From Ailanthus altissimus (taxonomy: Eukaryota; Streptophyta; Magnoliopsida; Sapindales; Simaroubaceae): a DNA stretch of 64,000 nucleotides. Positions 57,946-64,000 of this stretch are shown here, in pieces. How positions within the stretch are numbered: the stretch's first letter is position 1; each line of letters begins with the position of its first letter. The DNA is taken from positions 28,614,501 to 28,678,500 of the forward strand of contig OX327690.1 of assembly GCA_946807835.1 (NCBI GenBank), read 5' to 3'. Below the pieces are notes generated by a model that saw only the letters and a list, made by a program, of their open reading frames with translations, was not told where the DNA came from and did not search any database. Made by a program: the position numbers and the translations under genes.

Positions 57946-60635
57946 TCTTTGATCCTCTCTCTCTCTCTCTCTCTAGGGATACTCACAACACAAGAGCATT
58001 CAGCTTTTGATCGTCATTCTTTTATAGATGTAGTAAGAAAGACACTTTAAAAATATATTGTTAGCTTACATTGGATGGCAATGGGAACATTTGAGATAAG
58101 TTGAACAAAGAGTTATTTTTTGCCAATTGTTTATAAAATATTAAAATACCCGTCTTCTTTTTGCATAAAGAAGCTAATGTGCTATGATTACTGAACACAA
58201 AAAGCTATAAGCTATATGCAGTAGTTTCATTCTTTTCTCCTTTTTCTTTTTGCTACGATACAAACCTGTGTGCGTTATAAATTTGTAAACTATATATGCC
58301 CATTTCGTGGGCATTGTCTTTTTTGAAAAGAGGACTAGAAAAGAAGTGAAGAAAGTGGGAGGTTATGAATATTCAATCGAGATTTTCAACGATGTGGGGT
58401 AATTGACATTGGATTAATGCTTTTTTGTTTCATAAAGGAGAATATTGTGAAATGACAAAGCGGATTGAAGTCAAATTCTTTATTGATTGAGATTCTGTGT
58501 ACTATTAATTAGTTGGTGGCTACATTGTAAACAAGATCAAGCCTTATGTATTTATCTGCTTGTCTAACACATTCAACTAAGATGTAGTTGCGCGCATTTC
58601 ATAGTTTTTTGATCCGTTAAGACCACTTAGGTGCATGAAAAATCAAAGAAAAAACAAAGTTTGGCATGCTTCATTGTGAAATTAACAAACAAGACAACGA
58701 GAGATTTGAGAGGAGTCTGGAGATATATACATGTAAGAGAAACCTGAAAATACATATGAGCATCACTTATTGATGATTAGTCTAAGATTAGAGGAAGTTG
58801 CTTAAGCCGAGCAGTTATCTGCTAAGCTTTGGATTTTAGGAAGAAATGAAGATACTCTTGTTGGAACTTGGATTGCTTTTGTAGGTGCCAAAACATAATT
58901 AACAAGACAACATGATCATGAGGGTGAAGAGAAAAAGTTTGCATGGATTTAAACGCGTGTAATTGTTAGCTTCAATTTGAGGCCTTGGGCCCAATGATCC
59001 TTGTCGTGGAGTTAGCTCCCCCTTATCATTTTGTGTAGCAGAGAGATGTTTCTCCATATAGCAAGCTTTAGTATTACATAAACAGATAAAAATATCAAAG
59101 TAAATCAAAGGGAGAATTTCAAATGGTGGGTAGGGCAAGCTACAAGATCATTCTTCAGTCCGTCGAAAAAAAATTTACTACCACAATTAACATTCTAGCG
59201 TATAGCATAAAAAAATCCCACATCCAGTTATTCAATTTACTTCACTTTGGCTGTATATGATGACATGATTTTAGTAATTGCATCAGAACACATTGAAAAT
59301 CAATTTTCTTGAGTCATATGTTGTTGAATCTGCAGCAGCAAGCTTCTAGTATATGAATTTATAATTAATTAAAATGGGTGGTAAAAGACATGTCACATGC
59401 GGGCTTATTACAAGATGGACATACTCATATCAAAGGTCCCAAATGCAATTGAACGCAGCTCTTGATTTCTTCATATTCATGATAGTGACACTGAGCTTGA
59501 GAAATAAAGGTAGATCTCCATATCCCATATGTTATGTTTCTTCAATTATATGATACTTTACTTTCACCGCATGATTGCAAATACATTATACCATATATGG
59601 TGGGAGTCAGTTTACGGGATGAAGTTTAACAGCTGAACTCACCATTAACCAGGTGGTTAGAATCTATCAATCAACCATATAAAGCACTTTTTACAGTATT
59701 GAAAAGATTTTATAATTTCCCGGATCAAAAGATTATGGGTTACACAGTGTTTAAAAAGAACATAAAGAGGGTCGGTTTCAACTTTCAATTATCCATTTAG
59801 ATAGAGAATCAAAAGGATCACTACAAAAGTTGCAAAGTCATAAGAATCATTACACTTGCATTATATCAGATGAATAATTTTTGAAAGGACCAAAAGTCAT
59901 AATCACAAATTAGGTAGGCAGTCAACATCATGCCTATTCAACCAAGTGAAAAAAATTAGTGGTCAGTTAGCTGGAATTAATTTCTAAACATGAAATGCAA
60001 CGAACAACGATCCAAAGGTGGTATTGCTAGAAACAACTTTTGCTTTTCTTCCTTCGAATGGAGATATTTGTGATCCACACCCATGCATCTAATTCATTAA
60101 AAAAAATATAAATAAAAACATGGAATGGTATTAGTGTGGGTGAAAAATATGATCGAATTTATGTTTCTTTTAAATTTGTTGGTAAACCAAGAATGGGAAA
60201 ATTAGCATTTACTAAACTTAATCTTAAGCATAAATGGCCTCCATGGTCTTGAAGCTTCTACATCATACTCCATTCACAAAATTTTAATTAGCACTGACTA
60301 GTGTTAACTTTCTTTTTCAGCAAACACCCATTTTATGCTCACTTTAGACGGCAAAATGCTTGCTTTGCCCCAAATAACAAGCCTCAACAAAATTATGTAA
60401 CGAAGATTGAAAGCTATTCCACCATGCACAAGACTTCTTCTATACTACAGCACCGGGGATTCGACATGAACTTCACGGTAACTGCTGTATCCTTATTAAT
60501 TGCGCCATTGCCATTTTGGTTTAAAATAACAATAGGTTATTAGTATCTGTCTTAATAACACTGTAGCTAAACACCAGCTTGCCCAAAAAAAGATACCCAG
60601 TAAAAGATACGTGCTATTGCCAAATTCACAATCGA
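57946..60635. other. Intergenic region upstream of the b561 gene
   Basis: Contains the presumed b561 promoter on its left side. No further gene was recognised; the open frame at 60301-60543 has no familiar motif. Composition is less AT-rich than the transposon regions, and no clear repeat was found. Confidence 0.45.
57953..57974. repeat. (CT)n/(GA)n tract in the presumed 5' UTR of the b561 gene
   Basis: A run of ct dinucleotides (ga on the gene strand) 8 bp upstream of the b561 ATG. GA/CT tracts are common in plant 5' UTRs and core promoters, so a regulatory role is possible but unproven. Confidence 0.8.
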
Positions 60636-61310
60636 TGCGTTGAAAAATTAGTGATTTAATAATTTTGATTAGATAAAAATTAAGATAAATATTAAAATGA
60701 AGAGTTACAAAAAGTCTAAAATATGTGGAATATGTATGAAAAAGTCTTTGACGTGTGGGATACGAAAAGAGAAGCGAAACGAAACTTAAAAACGTGAAGG
60801 AAGCGAAAAAAATGTGGAGGAGCCACCAGGGCCGAGCGTTGGGCACTCAACATAGAAGCCCAGCATCACGGTGCTGGGCGTGATAGTGGCTAGCGCCGCA
60901 ACGCTCAGAGATGAACGCCACGGCATAGGGAACGTCAGAAATTCGTTTTTTATCCAAATTTCGAGTTTTGAAAAATTTTGAACTTCTAAAATAAGTGAAC
61001 TCTTACTCCAACAAAGAATAGGATTAGTAGGCACGAAATACACCCTATATAAACACTTGTAAACTCTTTAATTGAAATTAAGCATTAAGAGAAACTTTAA
61101 GAGAAGAGAAGAATTAGGTAGACACTTTACATTATAGTAGAATTGTCGTTGGGATAATCATTGCTCATGGTAAAATAAGAGTTCACTAAACATTATGTCA
61201 TTTTGAAGATTCTTAATTGAATTTTTATTATAAAATCTCTAAAAAGTTAATAAAAAAAGTTAGGATCTTTTGATCCACCGTGAACGTAAATAATTAATCG
61301 AATCACATAA
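60636..61310 (+). mobile_element. LTR-like segment, family A, third copy
   Basis: Reads in the opposite direction to the copies at 19726 and 30218. It shares gtgatttaa.aatttt, agaagcgaaacgaaac, tatataaacacttgtaaac, gcattaagagaaactt and aggatcttttgatccacc with their reverse complements. It has its own GC-rich patch at 60815-60930 (agggccgagcgttggg, ggtgctgggcgtgatag). The similarity fades after about 61300, so its end is missing or decayed. Confidence 0.6.
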
Positions 61311-61584
61311 AATTATATTGTACCCTTTTATATTCTACTTTAAATTTTTATTATTTTTTATTTAATTAATAAATTATTTTATTACTTAAAAAAATTAAAA
61401 TTTTAAATTAAACTGTAATTCTTTCATTTTAACATAACCTCAAAATACTCCTTCAAACAGATGCTTGGCATACTAGCAAAACAAAAATCAAATACAAAAC
61501 TTTTCAAGGTCGTGTATATTCATCATTCCTCCTTTCTGTCTCTCTTATTAAAAAAAAACTCCGAACTCAAAAAAAAAAAAATTA

Positions 61585-62150
61585 AAACCCTAGCGCCCCC
61601 TCCTCCAGTAGCCTTTTCTCCTAATCTCCATGGAGGGGGGTTTTCAACCTTTCCTCCAGTGAACGCATCTCAACTACTTCTTTTTTCTCTCCTTTTTTTT
61701 TATTGGTTTCATCGTCGTTTTTTTTATCGTTTTTTCTTTTGTTGTTATTTTCCCTTTTCTAGCGAGGCGTTTCGGCCCGTGCAAGCACTCACCAAAATGT
61801 CGACCTCCACCGAGACTTTTCAATCTTCGTTGAACCCTTGATGGCTTCTGTCGCGACTTTACCGACCTTAGCAGTGCCTCTATCGGCTGTTACTATGCCT
61901 CCGCTGCCGACACCACTGCCCATTCTTCTCTCTTGCAAACTCTAAAATCCTGCTGCTGCTGCTGCCATCCACTGTCAGGCAAACAGTTGCTGCCTACTGA
62001 GCAAACATTACTTACTGACAACTACTCAACTCTATATCTGGTGGAGACGCAAATTTCGGTGGCGATCAAGCCTCCTTACACCTATCTAAACTCGCCACTT
62101 TACAATCATCTGAGTTTGACCGGTCTTTTTATGTTAGTATTTAAGTAGGG
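61585..62150 (+). other. GC-richer stretch of unknown nature, possibly retroposon-derived
   Basis: Begins with aaccctagcgccccctcctc and has a pyrimidine-rich part, then gtttcggcccgtgcaagc and cgctgccgacaccactg. It resembles in style the segment at 13950-14900 (5' leader-like, ending in AT-rich DNA). Open frames at 61461-61841 and 61933-62148 show no known domain. Confidence 0.25.
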
Positions 62151-62370
62151 ACTTGAATGGATGATACTAGAAACTATGAAATATGGATAAATTTTGTGGT
62201 GATGTTTGTGTTGCCCCTCCTAAGGGTTATTTTTACCCTTTCTTAACCTGTCCTTTTATGTTAGTATTTAGTTAGGGACTTGAATGGGTAGCACTAAAAG
62301 TTGTGAAATATGTATGAATTTTGTGATGGTGTTTGAATTGGGTTACTTTTACCCTTTGCGTCGTCTCTCT
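62120..62370. repeat. About 125-bp imperfect tandem duplication
   Basis: The block ttttatgttagtattta..tagggacttgaatgg..., ending ttatttttaccc at about 62240, is repeated from about 62252, ending ttacttttaccc at about 62360. The copies differ at scattered bases and by small gaps. Confidence 0.75.
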
Positions 62371-62536
62371 TATGTGAGAATAAAAATTTTAATCTTTAGA
62401 AGACTGATATATCTTGGATAGAAGAAATTATTTAAATCCAAACATATATCCATAGATGATTTATCGTGTTGCCCCAATAATCTTCTTATTATATATTAAT
62501 AGATCCTAAAATATAACGCCTTGATTTTAATCACTA

Positions 62537-62539
<3 letters not shown>

Positions 62540-62576
<37 letters not shown>
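62540..62576. repeat. (TA)n(TG)n compound microsatellite
   Basis: A ta run followed by a tg run, about 350 bp past the eL20 stop codon in the downstream intergenic DNA. Confidence 0.85.
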
Positions 62577-62921
62577 TTTAAAAGAAAAAAAAAAGTTGGT
62601 GCTTAGTGATCAAACACGCATATGCTGCTTGCCATATCAGCCTCTGCATATGCTAAGCCGCCAGAGCAGCCTGTAAATTTTCATCACTCACACCAAATCA
62701 ATGAGAATATATAACACATCAAACACCAGATTCCAGAGAATCTACTTAAAAACAAAGTAATTTATAATATCACCAGAACAACATTAAAATTTGAAGGTCA
62801 GCAAAGCATGAATTTCTGAAATAACAGATAGGTCCCGTAACCTAATATAATATTCCCAAACAAAAATGGATATCTAATATCCAAAACAGCTTGCAGAATG
62901 GCTCAACTATCGATGACAGAA

Positions 62922-64000
<1,079 letters not shown>

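Noticed and set aside
61461..62148. Possible gene starting in a CCCTAG-rich, pyrimidine-rich leader
   Set aside because: No protein similarity was recognised and the two frames do not join by plausible splice sites. Kept only as a GC-richer stretch of unknown nature.

Overview
This is a nuclear genomic segment from a flowering plant, almost certainly a eudicot. It is AT-rich, its genes have many GT–AG introns, and a large part of it is decayed transposon. The terpene synthases have the look of the TPS-b (monoterpene synthase) clade. Their N-termini beginning MALH suggest Sapindales or a relative, but that is only an impression. Five protein-coding loci can be supported. None of them forms an operon and there is no sign of a microbial insert.

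Region by region: (1) 2288-5186 (+) is a complete seven-exon terpene synthase (613 aa). (2) 5.2-16.3 kb has no intact gene: a three-copy ~400-bp tandem repeat, a decayed LINE reverse transcriptase, a 129-bp tandem duplication, a large GC-cored foldback element, a 285-bp tandem duplication and a GC-richer retroposon-like stretch. (3) 16350-21153 (-) is the urease nickel-chaperone gene ureG in seven exons. Its conserved frame is broken by two single-base indels in exons 1 and 2, and two introns carry transposons. (4) 23228-26114 (-) is a second complete seven-exon terpene synthase (590 aa), tail-to-tail with the first across ureG. A piece of a third copy lies at 30840-30950. (5) 27.1-55 kb is a transposon graveyard: a clean solo LTR (27098-29952, TSD CCCTA); a second, inverted solo LTR of the same family (40660-48810, TSD AGAGT) split by two nested insertions; a decayed DUF1985/Ulp1-type gene; a GC-rich short-repeat array; and a duplicated block (about 31-34 kb versus 50.4-52.6 kb). 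(6) 56314-57945 (-) is a four-exon cytochrome b561-type membrane protein gene. (7) 62922 to the right end (-) is the last exon of cytosolic ribosomal protein eL20 (L18a); its upstream exons lie outside the window.

The genes do not act as one pathway. The two terpene synthases probably convert geranyl diphosphate to monoterpenes in plastids. UreG inserts nickel into urease. The b561 protein would carry electrons across a membrane, and eL20 is a large-subunit ribosomal protein. The strongest unusual observations are a near-perfect 370-bp palindrome built from inverted tRNA-derived (A box/B box) modules starting exactly at a nested insertion boundary, the doubly frameshifted ureG, and the nested, TSD-bounded LTR history. 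I found no convincing undescribed biological system.
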